Shown here: positions 26,401 through 39,502 of the stretch, piece by piece | Position numbering within the stretch: position 1 is the first letter of the stretch | Layout of the letters: each line of letters opens with the position of its first letter | Assembly (NCBI RefSeq): GCF_019399895.1 | Contig: NC_091882.1 | Location: forward strand, 3,534,001 to 3,598,000 | DNA: 64,000 nucleotides | Direction of reading: 5' to 3' | Source of the DNA: Cardiocondyla obscurior | Lineage: Eukaryota; Arthropoda; Insecta; Hymenoptera; Formicidae | Notes under the pieces: generated by a model | The model's input: the letters and a program-made list of their open reading frames with translations, nothing else | What the model was told of the DNA's origin: nothing | The model's database searches: none | Translations under genes and position numbers: made by a program

Positions 26401-27782
26401 GTAATAATGCGAATTGACACGTGACGCCGTTGTCGCAACAACGGCAAACATACCACGCTCGCGGCGCGATCGAGGGAGCCGTAGGTTACGTTCAGAGAAA
26501 TCTGAGGGAAAGGGGGGGGAAGAGAGGGATTTAAAGGGACACCGTCTTATCCCGTCACTCGGCGAATTGATTGCAGATCGCTCGCGATTTCAACGTGAAT
26601 CGATGCGGAATCGCGCACGAACGGGCTCGCCCCGTTCGCTCTTAAGCGACGAAATCCGAAAGAGTAACGTCCCGATTAAGAACGGCTTTCGTGACGACGT
26701 GCGTAGGGTAATTGCGAACGGCTGTATCAGTGGACCCGCACTCCGTTCGACACGTGTCGCCCTTGTGTCGTCCGTGCGCTCGACGCCTCTTATCTGGCGA
26801 CTGCTTTACAGCGCGTAAGGGCTCCGGGGCGGGCGCGGAGTACGCTTCCATTACTCGTAATAATATATTCTTATAACTTCGTGCGGAGATCTGCCCCCTC
26901 ATGACGTCGGATAAAGTGAGACAGAGCGGGACGGGGGCCGAAGCGTGGAGGCGAGACAGCGTTGCGCTGCGGCACACGCGTTTGTCAATGTTTGCCGGTG
27001 TCGACACCCACCTACTTATGCAAATCATTTAATTTAACCCCTCCCGCGTGCCGCGCGTATCCCGAGAGAGATCGTATCTCGAAACCTATTCGTATTCATT
27101 GCCTCGACGGTGGGGAACGAGCCGCGCCGCCGCTCGACCCGCAGCAGCCATACGATCGCGTTTCTCTTGTCGGCCACCGCTAACCGTGTTTGTATCGACG
27201 TGAAATCTTGCGCCACGCGTACGTTACGCGCGTCGCTGCATCCGAGGAGATACCTCGTGGAAATTGATGCATCTCCGATTCGACCATAACGCGTATATGA
27301 TACCCGCGCGCGTAGGTTTACGACGTGACGGAAAACTGGCGCGCCGAGTCGCGTTTTATTGCATTTATATTTCCGCATTTAAATAAAAAAAAAAAAAAAA
27401 TATACCGCCGAGTCAGCGGAGCTGATTCGCCGTGCAGTTCTTTATATTAAGTTTAATTTAATAATTTAAAATGGCCCGAGTAGAAATTTATTTAACTATT
27501 CGGATTTTGCAGCTAGTGATAAGATTGCGCCGATTAGATATATTCCATAAAGTAACAACTTGGTATTAGCCATGATCGCTCTAAAAGTAAGGTTGTATTA
27601 AATATATAAAAATATATGTTTATACTATATTTAGATAAAAAAAAAACTCTGTCTAGTATCCGTCTGATCATTGTCCAGCGCAGGCCATGTAGCGAAACAA
27701 TTACTACCAGCTAATAACGAGCTAGAAAAGCTAGATATCTAAACATTTTTTACCGCGTGCTAGTCTACTGTACGTCTGACCT

Positions 27783-28011
27783 ATGCCAACGCGCGCTCGA
27801 CTGCCGCGGCCGCTGACCTCCGGGCCCGCCGGCCGCTGGTCGCCGCGCACGCCGCGAGCACGTGCACGTGTTTGTATTGCCGCAGCTATCGCGCTGCACG
27901 TCCACGTGGCGCGGGACGCGCGGGCGGCGGACGGCGGGACTCAGCTGACCCGGCGGATTCGGCAGTCAAGCCGCGTTTTGGCATAGGTCTTGTTTAATTG
28001 CAGCAACTAAA
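27783..28011 (+). promoter_or_regulatory. CpG-rich block, possible alternative promoter / first exon
   Basis: About 200 bp of very GC-rich sequence contains three perfect CACGTG E-boxes (27859-27864, 27865-27870, 27903-27908), the first two directly abutting. The block ends 21 bases before the acceptor of the 28033 microexon with a clean donor, CAACTAAA|GTAAGT, at 28011/28012. This fits an alternative first exon that would skip the adjacent microexon and splice to 44034. An open frame of 67 codons (27783-27986) inside it is arginine/alanine rich and likely a composition artefact. TTAATTGCAG just before 28004 could alternatively define an 8-nt exon. Confidence 0.35.
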
Positions 28012-28032
28012 GTAAGTTTATTTTATTTCCAG

Positions 28033-28065
28033 GTGATGCGGAAACTCAAAGGACAGTCGCAATTG
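28033..28065 (+). other. 33-nt microexon candidate
   Basis: The acceptor TTTATTTTATTTCCAG ends at 28032 and the donor CAATTG|GTGAGT begins at 28066. Both are close to consensus, and the flanking intron is AT-rich. The length is a multiple of three. Phase 0 reads VMRKLKGQSQL. The frame offset by two bases reads DAETQRTVAI with split codons at both ends. The third frame has an immediate TGA. Phase 0 continues the ATG frame of the 12087 exon. Small in-frame exons in huge introns are typical of neuronal or developmental genes and of 5'UTR exons. Which frame, if any, is translated is unknown. Confidence 0.5.
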
Positions 28066-31000
28066 GTGAGTCTTTGAACAATTAATTAAATTATTTAAAT
28101 TTATTTCCGATTGCTATTAAATCGTTGAATTAGACAAATCTTGGTTTTTGATAACTACGATATAATGTAATATCCACCCTTTGCTCACAAGATTTTGATC
28201 GACGTGAGAATTAAGCTTGACGTTTTTAAGCGTTAAAAATTTTCTCTTACCGCAGTTAAAAATCCGCGTAGTTAAATTACTTATAGCTGAACGCGGCTAA
28301 ACTCACAAGGTCAGGCTCGAATGATGCATCTTGCGTGAAAGGCACGTACATATTGCGCGATATGTGAAAGCGAGGCAGGCCGCGGGTATATGTATATCGA
28401 AATAAATGCGATGATTGAACGCGCGGTAGCGAGCGATACGATTTCATTACCGCGGGTGGAAATCGGGAGTCTGCGATCACGATTGGCCGGCGATCATGTT
28501 CGGCGCGCTCAACGGCCGGTTGCGAACATCGCGGAATGACGTATCGGTCGTGCGGTCGTTTTAACCGTTTTAACGGTCCGGCGGAAAACGAGTGTCGGGA
28601 GCCACGCCGAAAGCCGTGTACACACACTCGTGACCGGACGGATGTAGGAACGTATGATATCGATTCCAATTCAAGCCGGTTGAATCGAGGGAAATAGAGA
28701 GCGCGAGAGAGAGAGAAAGAGGATAGGGGAAGGGTCCTCGTGCAGGACACTGCTGAATTAGTAGCATTGTTAATGCAGTAATCGAGTGCTTCATCGTTGG
28801 ATGATTCCGGCGCGCGGGGGTGGAAGCGCCGCGTCGAATGACGAGAGGAGACGACCCGCCGGTCGTGTGTGTAGGTGCACGGTACGAGCTCGTGTGATAC
28901 ATCGTGTCGTCACTCGGCTAAACCTGTATATTGACGCCCGGGATGGGCAAAAATTTCGTCGCAGATGCGGTAATTGTTCCACCCGATGAAAATCCGACGA
29001 GTATTAAAAACGCTGATACGCGTTGATGATTTTTCGGGCGAACAAAAACACCGTGCTTTGAGTCGCACACGGATATTCAAAATTAGAGTTTGCTAAAATC
29101 ATCGATGTATTTTTTTTTTTTTTTCTTTTTTTTAATTCTATTTTTTTTTCGGCTGTACTCGTAATTTGCACTAGTCAGAACGAAACGGTAGCGAGAGTTC
29201 TATAAACGTTCGCGCGTGTGGTATTCATGTGGACGACGTTCGTGCGCCGTTTGTCGTCGACGTTCATTTGTAGTTTTTTTTTTTTTTATTTTTTTTTTTT
29301 GCGACAATATGATAAAATAGCGCGCGGCGAGAGCGCATTGGTATGACTCGTACCGACGATGAATGGAAACAATTACAAAAGTCAGCAGCGCGATTTTTTT
29401 CTCTCGAAAAATCATTTAGCAAAGTAAATTAAAATGAGTACTAAAAACGGGTTATGTTTTTCACGCAACGTAATTATTCATAAATACAAATCTTACCGAA
29501 TTTTGATACTTTTGATAGAGTCGCAGCGTTAGTTATTTGACTTAAAAATAGGAAAAAAAAAACTCGGATTGTTCAGAAAGAGTGGCGTGAAAACTAGATA
29601 CCGATTTCATCGTCCGATCGATGAATAACGTCGATCGTCGATCGCTGACCTCCTATGCGCTTTTTTCCTCTCGAAGACGATCTCGTAAAAGCGCGCCCGG
29701 AATATGCCAGCTGCAATATAGTCGGCGGGCGAAATGTATAAACGGCCGCTCGTGTATTCATGTACTCGACGTGTACCCGCCGTTTGTCGTCACGGCCGAC
29801 GTTCATTCGTTTTTCCGGCCGAATGAAAAAGCCAGGCGGTGCACATAGCGATCTGCAGCGCGCACACCGACGACGGCGTCGCGCTGTGTTCCCCGCGGTG
29901 GGCGGGCGGCGCGATGCCCGGCGTCGCGCTCGCTCGCGCGTCTAGCCCGTTTGTCAAAACTCTTTATTGCCGTCCTCCGGGCGCTGTATTCAAAGCGAGG
30001 ACTCGAATGTACACCGGTCGGAAAAGTGCGCCGCTTCAGTTTTATACATATATAACGGGCGCGGTTTGAGTTTTATGATTACCCGCGCGCGGCGAGAAAA
30101 TATGCGACAGGACACGCCGACACGTCCATGTTTTGTCCGCTTTTTTTTTTTTTTTTTCTTCCATCCGGGCTCATCTCCGCGCTCGAGTCCTCCTCGAACG
30201 GCCGGCTCGTCGGTCCCTGAAGAGATCCGCGTTGTCAAATGCGAACGGCGCGAAGTGGCCCCCTTTTTCTCCCCGATTCTCGTTTCTCGCGATTTTCACA
30301 CGTTCGCTCTTCGGCCGGGAAAAAAAAAAAAAAACCGCTTCGCAACGCGCACAGGAATCGCGGAATACGATCCGTGCTCTCTGTTATCCGACGGTGATAT
30401 TTAATTATCGCGCGCGAGCGATAGTGATTTCACGGGGGGTTTATCTTTCCTCGTCGTGCGCCATTCATTAACATCGGTGTTTTTGCTCCGAATGCAGTAT
30501 GTGCACCGCCGGCCGCGCGCATACACCTCGCGTGTTCATGAATAAAAGCGCGAGTACGGTAGATACAACACGGGGCATTAGCGGAATAAAATGGCCGTAA
30601 TACCGACTATGTTGAACATACTGGGTGGTTGTGGCGGAATTTTGTTTCTATAACACTCGGATATATAGCGCGGCTCGTAGTAAATTTTCATTCTTTTTTC
30701 GCCTGCACTTTTGCCGCGAGCAAGCGTCTAGTTATAACTTTGTTGCCGTTAAATGTTTCGGATAATTAACAGGCAGCATCGCGAAAACTATACCGTATTA
30801 AAACACGGCGCGATAGCCGCTTGTATGATTCCACCGTGGGGGAAGCTACGTTTCTGTTAACATATAAATTCCATTTTAAGAGGAGGTTATTCTTGGTGGT
30901 CGGTTAAGCGTGGGTGCAACAGAAATTAGCGGTCGGCACGGCGAAAAGGAAAAATATTATCACGGCACAAAAGACGATGGCGAGTTGTATAAGCCTAAGT

Positions 31001-33900
31001 GTCGCCGTTCCGTAATAAAACGGCTCTTTTGTCCCGCATTTTTTTTTTCTCTCTCTCTCTTTCTATCTTTTTATCTCTTCTCCATCTTCGCGGGTACATA
31101 TAACTTTTGTGACAAGGAAATCCTGCACGCCCCTTAGGTGCTCCCGCGTGTTCGTTTGTGTACATAATACATATGTATGTATTGAAAGGATTTGGACAAG
31201 AACTCGCGTGTCCTTTCAAGCAAAAGGGGGAACGTCTGGGTTCTGAATGGCAGAACGGGAAAGTACTGCGACACCTTCGGAGTCGCCGAGCATGACGTGT
31301 CGTCGAATTTAGAGCGTCGTATCTCCGCGCCCCTACCGCGACGTGATGCGACAGATTCAATCGCGAGCGAACAAAAATGCCGCGCGAGAAGCTCCGGGTC
31401 CTCGTGCATTTTTAATTTGCAGCGTGCCAATGCTGCTCGCGGCTTATTGTCTCTTTTTGATCTTTTGACGTTACTTTTGACGCGTGAGCCTCCAATTTTA
31501 ATTCAATTTCATCCCATTCACGCCGCCGTTTGCCGTCGAATCGCGGGGCACATGTGACGTCGTAATTTCAGGAAGATATCGTGGGAGAGAGTTGAAAGCG
31601 CAAAGGACAATCGGTGCCCAGACGACTTTGACGTACGATTGTGTAACGACTGTTACGACACACGCTGCGACATCGAGAGCGCACGGCGAAACCGAGCAAA
31701 GAACGCTTAGCCGGATGAATGCGCGTTGTGCATTCTCTGCCGCATAGGGGTCGGATGCACAATGGGCACGAAATCCGAAAAATGGGGGGGGAGACTGCGG
31801 ATAATTGGTCGGAGCGCGTTCGCGTAGCGTCAAATCGCGAGGTCAATTCGTACGCGTTGCGAATCTGGCACCCACTTTCCACCCCTCCGTCCACACACCC
31901 TGGACCCCGGCTCGCTCTCCTCCGGTCCCGTCGATTAAGGGGATGAAAATTGAGGTCTAGCCGGGAATATATGGATGACGCGGTCGTTCGCGCTGGCATC
32001 TCTGCATCGGGCGTACAATTCTACACGTGCTTTTGTGTACGCCCGGATCGACCAAAAAAATTCATATTTTTTTTTTTTTTCTTTTTTTTCGTCTTTCGGA
32101 GAGAACAAAAAAGATATGGGTTGGCTGGGCCGGTCATTGTTAGATTTTATTTGAACGCAAATCGGGATTCACCTAGCTCGGGCTCACAATGCGAGACAGG
32201 AAATGGAATTTCGATTACGATCGCTCATGGCCGACGTGCATCGCGGGGATAAGCTCTTTGGGAGTGATACGCGTTATAATGCTGATAAAGCCGATACACG
32301 CATTTTCACGGATCCGAAGTACGTGAACGAGAATCTCGTCGACGGGCTACAAAGATTTAATGCGCGGGCACGTAAACGAGTTTGTTTTTCATAACGCAAC
32401 GGAGGAGCGGAGAGCGCACGTTGCGCGTATTATTTATGGGATCACCGCAGATTACGCGAAGGTGATCTCGGTATCCACGTGGCTCGTTTCCGAGTACGTG
32501 TCATACGTGACGAACCTGCACTTGCGTCACGTCGATTTTTTATCGCTCTCGGATGACTTTCCGAAAGATTGAGGGAAGAACGTAGTTTTTCGCGTGAGTA
32601 TTTTTAATTAAAAGCCGCAGCGAACGTTCGCTGAGCTTTATTTTTAATTGAACGTTTCTACATCGGTCCCAGATTTAACGATCGCCCTATGCTCTTCTCC
32701 GTCTCCCCCGGCCGTACTTTATTCGCGTGTCACGTTCTCCCGTTCTCTCGTCTATCACGCGTGTCTATTATGCGTCCATAGAGCCGCGAGAAAGATACAC
32801 ACGAGGGCTCGAGGCTAATCTGGCGTGCTCTTAGGGTGAATTCGCCGTGGTATTGCCACTCTGATAAATAAATCAGCCCATAAGCAGCCACCATTAGGGT
32901 CCTGCGGCGTGTACGCGATGCCTGACACCACGCACGTCCTTCCTTCCTGACGCCTGATCCGCCTCCGGGTCCACTTCGATTATCGCGCGGACGTCGAGCT
33001 TTTCGTAACGTTCCGCACGTCGCGGCTTAATATTATTCGTTCGCGCTCTCGTAAAAAACAAACGGTCGGACCGGACGCGTTTTTACGCGGCGTTCATGTC
33101 GTGCACATTGAATCGTGTCGACGCTACGTAACGGATAGCGTTGGTACACGCGAAACAACGTCATGGTATTACACAACCGATGCGCGCAATAAAATAAAGT
33201 ATCGCTAGTTCCCATCTACGAATATGATTCGATCAGGCTTTACATCGAAGGCCGTGAAAACAAATGCGCGATCCCCGGGCGTTTTTTTTTTTTTTATTTG
33301 CCACCGCCACTTCGCGCGGCGGACGGACTGCAGAGAACTGCTTGTTATTTAGATGCACGGAGCGATTAACCGGGATAGCTGCTGCTAGGGAGACTTTTCG
33401 TTTTAAGAGAAAAATTCTGTAGAGCTTCTCCCTGCGCGAGAAATATCCTTTTCTTCGAGACGAGAAGATTTTAGGACGGTTCAAGCAGAATAATCCCCGT
33501 CACCGTGCCGTCTACTGTCGTCGACAAGGGTGGAAAAAGTGGATAACCCTGCTGGAAGCCGGTCGGCTAAGATGATGAATCTAGCGCGGAAGCACTTATG
33601 ACGTACGACTCGGAAAAGCTTGGTAGGGTGACTCGTCGCACCCTGCAGCTTTGTTTTCCGCATCAGCGGCACCGCCCCCCCGGTTGGATTACCCGGGGTG
33701 ATCAGCTATGAAATTAACTCGCTCTCCCCCGCGCGTTCTCTATCGCTTCCTGACTCGGCTCGTCCACTGTCGCCCATAAAGTAACCAAAAATTTGCTCCC
33801 GCTGCGACCGAACGATTGTACATTCGTACTTACGGCATTTAATACTTGTACGACGAGAGGATGTAATTTTTTTTTTTTTTTTTTTTTAATGAAAGTTTTT

Positions 33901-33952
33901 GTTTTTTGTCGAAGTTTTTTGTCGAAGTTTTTTGTCGAAATTTTTTGTCGAA
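33901..33952. repeat. Four-copy 13-bp tandem repeat
   Basis: The unit GTTTTTTGTCGAA is repeated head to tail at 33901, 33914, 33927 and 33940. The first three copies are identical and the fourth has A for the first G. It follows a 21-base T run. The near-identity suggests recent expansion. There are no spacers, so it is not CRISPR-like. Confidence 0.95.
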
Positions 33953-36900
33953 GTACTCTTCCGATATAATCGCCTAATTAATAACTATCGTATTTTAGGT
34001 CACGCTCGTTATAAACTCGGCTTACACCTTGCTCTTGAATATCCAATCTATACAGGTGTATAACGCTTTCGTTATTCCGCTATATGTCCCGATCGCGTCA
34101 GTTATTTTTTGACGATGCTTTATCATCGCGCAACGGCAGCATTGTGCCTTTAAGCAAACAACGTCATGAACGCAAGGAGTATTCTCGGCGCGGAATGGCG
34201 TTGAATGGACGCTTAATTTACCGAGCATACCGTACATGAAAAATACTGCTAAGTTAGAATCGTGGTCCAGCCGGATCGGCCGTGGATCATCCCACCTCGG
34301 CCGATAGGGAAAAGGTCGCGTCATCGTCGAGGGGGGGGGGAGCGAGAGAGCCTCCTCGATCATCCGGCACGTCGGCTGTATAAATATCTTCTTCCTGCCT
34401 ATAAAAGATACCCGTAATTACGGCGCTTTCGAGCAGGAACACGTCCGGCACTTCTGCGAAGTTGATACGTCACAACGACGCCTCGTTGCGGCGGGGTGGA
34501 CCGGGATAGCTGGAGGCTGTTTTGCCACCGATCTCCGTAGAGTCGCGGTTACGTTACTCGGTGAGATCCGCAGATCAGAGTCTCGGGCACGTTCGCGACA
34601 AAAAAAAAAAAAAAAAAAAAGACAGGAAAAAAAAGAGAAGAGACGGAGAAAGACGAACATAATAATCCGTTTTGAAAAACTCGTGACGCGGTCGAAATTA
34701 CTCCGGCATCTGCTCGGGTGTCGTGTAAGCCGAGCGAAATGTATTCGATCCCGTGCGGTCGAATTTATTCGTCGAAGCGAGTCGTATATCCATCGGCATA
34801 CGTGATCCTCGTTTCGGATATTTATCGGGTCATAAAAAATTGGCAAAACTGTGACGCGTAAATGAAATGCAACATTAAATTTTAAAAGCAAAAATTAACT
34901 TTCTTTTTTTTTCTTTTTTCTTTTCTTTTTTTTAGAAAATTAAATTTTCTGCTAATCGTTTCAAGGTTTCGTTTTGTAAAAATACTTTTTTATATATGCA
35001 CGTTTAGAATGATATATATGTATCTCTGTCTCTTCTCTGACTAGTTGGAATACGGCGACGAGAGATTATTCGATGAGAGGTGCGAGAATCCATCGTATAT
35101 ACATCCGCGCAGCTGCCTCTCGGAGTTTGTATTATGCGAACACCATCTGCATCTTTTTCGTGCGAATGTATGAATGCCGGATACACATCTCGCGTACCTA
35201 CTGTGACATCGGCGTCAAAAGTTTCCGACGGTGGCCGCTCGTGGGTTCGAACACGCCCGGTGAACGTCGTTTCAACGAGATCGTCGCGCAATTTGGAAAA
35301 CTTCTTTAGAATCTCTTCTTTTCCCTTTGCGCGGACCGCGGGGCTCCGAGAGGCAATTGCGCGAACTTTTTGATACGGATGCTCCCGAAAGCCAATCTTG
35401 TGGCTTTGGAGAACCGTCGACTTCCAAACTGCTACTTTTTCAAGATCCCAGATTCCGCTCTATCCGTCTTACTCGTAATATAAACTTCCGGGAAAGCGAT
35501 CCTCATACTTTTATTGAGTCGTTTCGTCAAAATCTCTATATTAATTTCCCGTATTGATCTTGCGGCAAGTAGATAGGAAAGATTTTAGACATCGGAGAAA
35601 ATTGCGAGCGATCAACGGCGTCGTCGTTGCGGCTCGCTTTCGTCTGCGTCGCGAAAACCGTTCTTCCTCCACGGTGGCTTCATTTCCGCGCATTTGCTTA
35701 AGTTACGTATAACTCGTTCTTGATGGCACTTACTCAAGCGAACGCACAGTTCTTGCTCATTTTCCGCGCCGGGTTTGCAAGTGGCTCGACGCCGCGTCGA
35801 ATTGGGGGGAGAGGTTACTTACGGCGCGACGCAGGTAAGTAGCGATGTAAGTGGTTGTAGACAACCGAGCCCAGGCGTCATAAGCAGCAGCCGCTGCCTA
35901 ATGAAACTACAAATCTCCTCGCCCTTTAGGCACCACCTGTTCTTAGAGGGCCGACACCGCCCGCTCCCGCAACATACGCTTGTGTGTGACACACGGCTGC
36001 TTATGAGATTCAAGATTATTGCGCCGTGCGCAAGCTAGCTGACACGCTGATACCTCGGATACCGTTTCCTCGATGCGACACGTCGAGTAATTGCGCGCGA
36101 TTAATGTTCACGTCAAATTTACATTGCGATCTCGGAGGCGGGGGATTAAACGTCGCGCAGCACTCGGTGACACTTTAACGCCCGAAATAAAGTGCCTGCT
36201 GAAGTAGACGTCATCTCGCAATTATCTGGATTGCGACGCCGCGCTAGCTATTTACATTTATTGTTTCTCATTGTGCAAGAATTGTAATTAATTCTGAGAG
36301 GAGAGGAGACACATATATATGTATATGTATATACGTATAAAGCGGATTTTTAAAAATATATACACGGCGTGCCCAGCTGACGTGTCGAGTTCGTTCTAAA
36401 CTGAAAGTGGACGCGGACGGTTTTGAAAATAGCCTCTTCAATTATTCGCGCCCGTTCGAACACAGCCGACTCGCCGTCCCTCTGTTTTTCACGAGAGGAG
36501 AGGCGGCTCGCTCTCGCCAAAAGGGGTATGAAGGCGCGCATATATCCCGTCTGGAAAACGTATACGGGAAACGATTTTACGTAGCCACCGCAGAGTCCTA
36601 TCAGCGGCGCCGAATGGCGCGGTGGTCGTTGTAAAACAATTATACGGTGTCGTCGGGCGCGCAATCGATATTTCATCAATTCCATTGTCATTGCCGGGCA
36701 ATCCCGCGTGTCATGATTATTGTTTGCAGGCCGCGTGTACAATGAAAGCACCCGCTATTGCCGCCGCTGGTATGGAAGAGCGGTACAGGGGCTGCGGACA
36801 CGAAAAGGTGGAAGGGGCCGGGCGAGGGGGGAAGGTCTGATAAACTGCGCCCATTATCAACCAACGATTTCGTACTTTTCACAAACACATTCGTTCCGCG

Positions 36901-39166
36901 CCTATTCATCCTCTTTCTCTATCGTCGTCCCTTTTTCTCTCTGGACCGTCCGGAGTGCTGTTCTTTTCTCTCTTGCTCTCTCTCTCTTTTTCCGGTACTC
37001 CTCTTTCTTCAACCACCTCGCTAGTTTGTCTACGAACGTCTCTCTATTGCACTCGCGTCGCTCCCACGTTCCTGCTTTCGGACACATTGATGTTTCATCG
37101 GGCGTTCCGGGCTATCCATAAATAAATGCGCTTGTTACCTACACAGAGCAGACTCACGTAAAGCGAAATATCTACACGCTCGACATTAATACGCATTAAC
37201 ATCGGCTACGGGGACGGGGAGGGGGGGAGGGAGGACGACCGTTGTTGATGTACCGTCGGAAATCGCGAGCCGGGCTTGTTAATTCGCTCGACGTGTCACG
37301 GCCAGCGTCGGAACATTCAACGATAAAAATTACGCCGCGTTGTATTTTTATTCCTCTCTTTGTTTTTTTTTTCCTTCTCTCTCTCTCTCTTTTTTTTATT
37401 TATTTTTTTTTCACTGTTCGCGCTTTGCGCTCCTCTTTTTGCAACAGAACGGACAACAGCGGTACGCGACCGTAGGATTGTACAGAAAAACGAGGGAAGA
37501 GTCGATGGCTCGTAAAATGATTAATTGGATGAGTCCTGGAATGAGTCCGTTCCGGGATGTGTAGCTTTTTCTGTTTGCCGCGAGGCACTAAAGGCTGTTT
37601 GCGTCGTTTCGCCGCGAACGGCCGGTCGTCGCGCGAACATTCAATGGACACCTCTGGTTTTAAGACGCTTAATTCAATCATCATTCCTCGCGCGCGCCTG
37701 GACACACGTCGTAAAAACGGTAACGCGATTGTTATCACCCTCGGCCATTTCGCCTCCGAGATGACTCATATAATCCGTAGTACAGTACGAATTATTGCGC
37801 GCGCGCTCGAAATATTTAACTTTCTCTGCAAATGTTATTTCATACTTTATTAGGAGCGGAATAAGCTCGATATGCGCGATGAAATTATTTGTACACTCGA
37901 GGACGATGTAGCCTGATTGATCGGACGGACCGTGCCGTTGGAAGAGACGCGTCCAAAATTTCCAGACTCACACTTTTTATCCCTCTCGCTCCGGCAATAT
38001 ACATATAATTTTTATAATTAAATCGCCGGATACGTAATGGAAATAATTAATACCTGGCGCGAGTGAATGGCGCGTGGGATATCAATTCAATGCTGTGCTT
38101 GCAGCGTATGCGCGGCATTAAAGTCGTTGAATAATTCTCGCGGAACGAGGAGCGATGACGGGTAACGAAGATAAGAGGTGACGGGCCAGACAATCCGGTA
38201 TTCCTACACTCGATTCCTCTTAGAGGAAGGGCGATGAGACTTGATTTTCTCCGCGACGCTTGAAATTCACGCGGCTCTCAATATCTCGTCGGCGTCGAGC
38301 GTAGTCGTCAAGAGCGGCAGCCGCGAGACGCGCGGCATCAAATATTCAAGATTTTACCGATGGCGTCAGCCACGCCTGTCACACCTCGCGTTACACTGGT
38401 TTCCCGATCCCCCGCCGGCTTCGCCAGCCATTTAGCTGATTTAGCGACTGCGAGAGAGTGGAACACCCTCTCGGTTTTCTGGCTCTCGCCGTGTTCCGCG
38501 TGCCGTGACACGCGAATCGAATTTGTCAAAGAAGCCCGTTTTCCATTTCTTCGCGGCCCGCCGCTACTCTCCTTTCTCTCACGTCAACGCTTTGTCGCGA
38601 GTCGCTCTTTTCCGTCACACGGGGGAGACGAGCGCGAGAAATAAGGCATCAGCTGTCGACATGACGTTGCCTGGTTCGTCAAACTTAGTAGTTTCGTAAA
38701 ATTTTTTTTTTTATATACAAGAGTGATATTATAAAAGTTATAACGTTGATTAAATAATTAATTAAAAAATTTTTTTTTAATGTACAGATAAAGAAAAAAA
38801 TAATTTCTATATTTTTCTATTTTTTCTATATTTCTATATATGTATTTCTAAATTTTATTTGCACGCGTGATTGAGCAATGGACTGTAAATTATAATTTTT
38901 AAAGCCAGCATTAATCGATAGATTTTTTTATTGCAATTTAATTAAAATCGCGCGCGATAACGTAGCTTTTGTAGAAATATTGTTTTCGAGAACGCGAAAC
39001 GACTTTACGGACAAGCTTAATATCATAAAAACAGATCTCTCGAGATTGGCGCTCGATATAATCCGATAAATATCATTCGATGCGCAGTCAAACGAGCGGG
39101 TCCCTTTATAAGGCCGTCCCTCCGGCCGTGCGATCAGCATATATATTTGTATGCATTTGCACTCAC

Positions 39167-39502
39167 CGGCGAGAAACGAGTTCTAAACGATGGGTAATTT
39201 GAGAAGACTGTCGGTGACCATGATCCAACTCGAATCCACCCCCGACGTGCGCGGCGATGCCTCTCGCCGGCGAGAGTATTATACGCAGGGGTTTCATACA
39301 TAAAAGGGGCCGAGTGGTCCTGATCCGGGTCTACGTAAGTAATATAAGGGCTCCCCGCGACCCTTCCGCACAAGGGGTTGTATTCTAAGAGGGCATGAAT
39401 TCGACGGGCGTACTCCACCGTCTCCCGCGTCCGCGCCGAGTCGAGTCTAACCGGAGTTGAGTTACATTGCATAAGTAACGTCATGAACCCCACGACCCTC
39501 GA
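39167..39502 (-). other. Possible minus-strand coding exon, unrecognised
   Basis: On the minus strand an acceptor-like CAGTTTACAG precedes 39502 and a GTGAGT donor follows 39167. The 336 bases between are open in one frame for exactly 112 codons (phase 0 at both ends). They lie within a 151-codon open frame, 39134-39589. The translation is less arginine/serine-biased than most chance frames here (for example LLEYNPLCGRVAGSPYITYV). The acceptor has no real polypyrimidine tract, and no homologous family or partner exon was recognised. A frame this long is also expected a few times by chance in the window. Confidence 0.2.

Larger units (their letters stand above)
12111..28032 (+). other. Putative 15.9-kb intron
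   Basis: Between the 12110 donor and the 28033 microexon I recognise no conserved gene. Contents include a possible cassette exon (13699-13742), a probable retrotransposon tail (20463-20660, minus), CT-rich tracts at 21.72-21.78 and 24.11-24.15 kb, AT-rich blocks at 17.7-18.2 kb and 19.3-19.5 kb, and an AT-rich enhancer-like stretch near 23.1-23.5 kb. The longest plus-strand open frame, 19707-20261 (184 codons), has no motif and is treated as chance. Confidence 0.4.

Noticed and set aside
33901..33952. Direct repeats that could suggest a CRISPR array
   Set aside because: Units are 13 bp, contiguous and without spacers. This is slippage-type tandem repetition in a eukaryotic sequence.
35220..35275. 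GTGGGTTCGAACACGCCC, resembling a tRNA T-arm
   Set aside because: No A-box, acceptor stem or cloverleaf can be built upstream.
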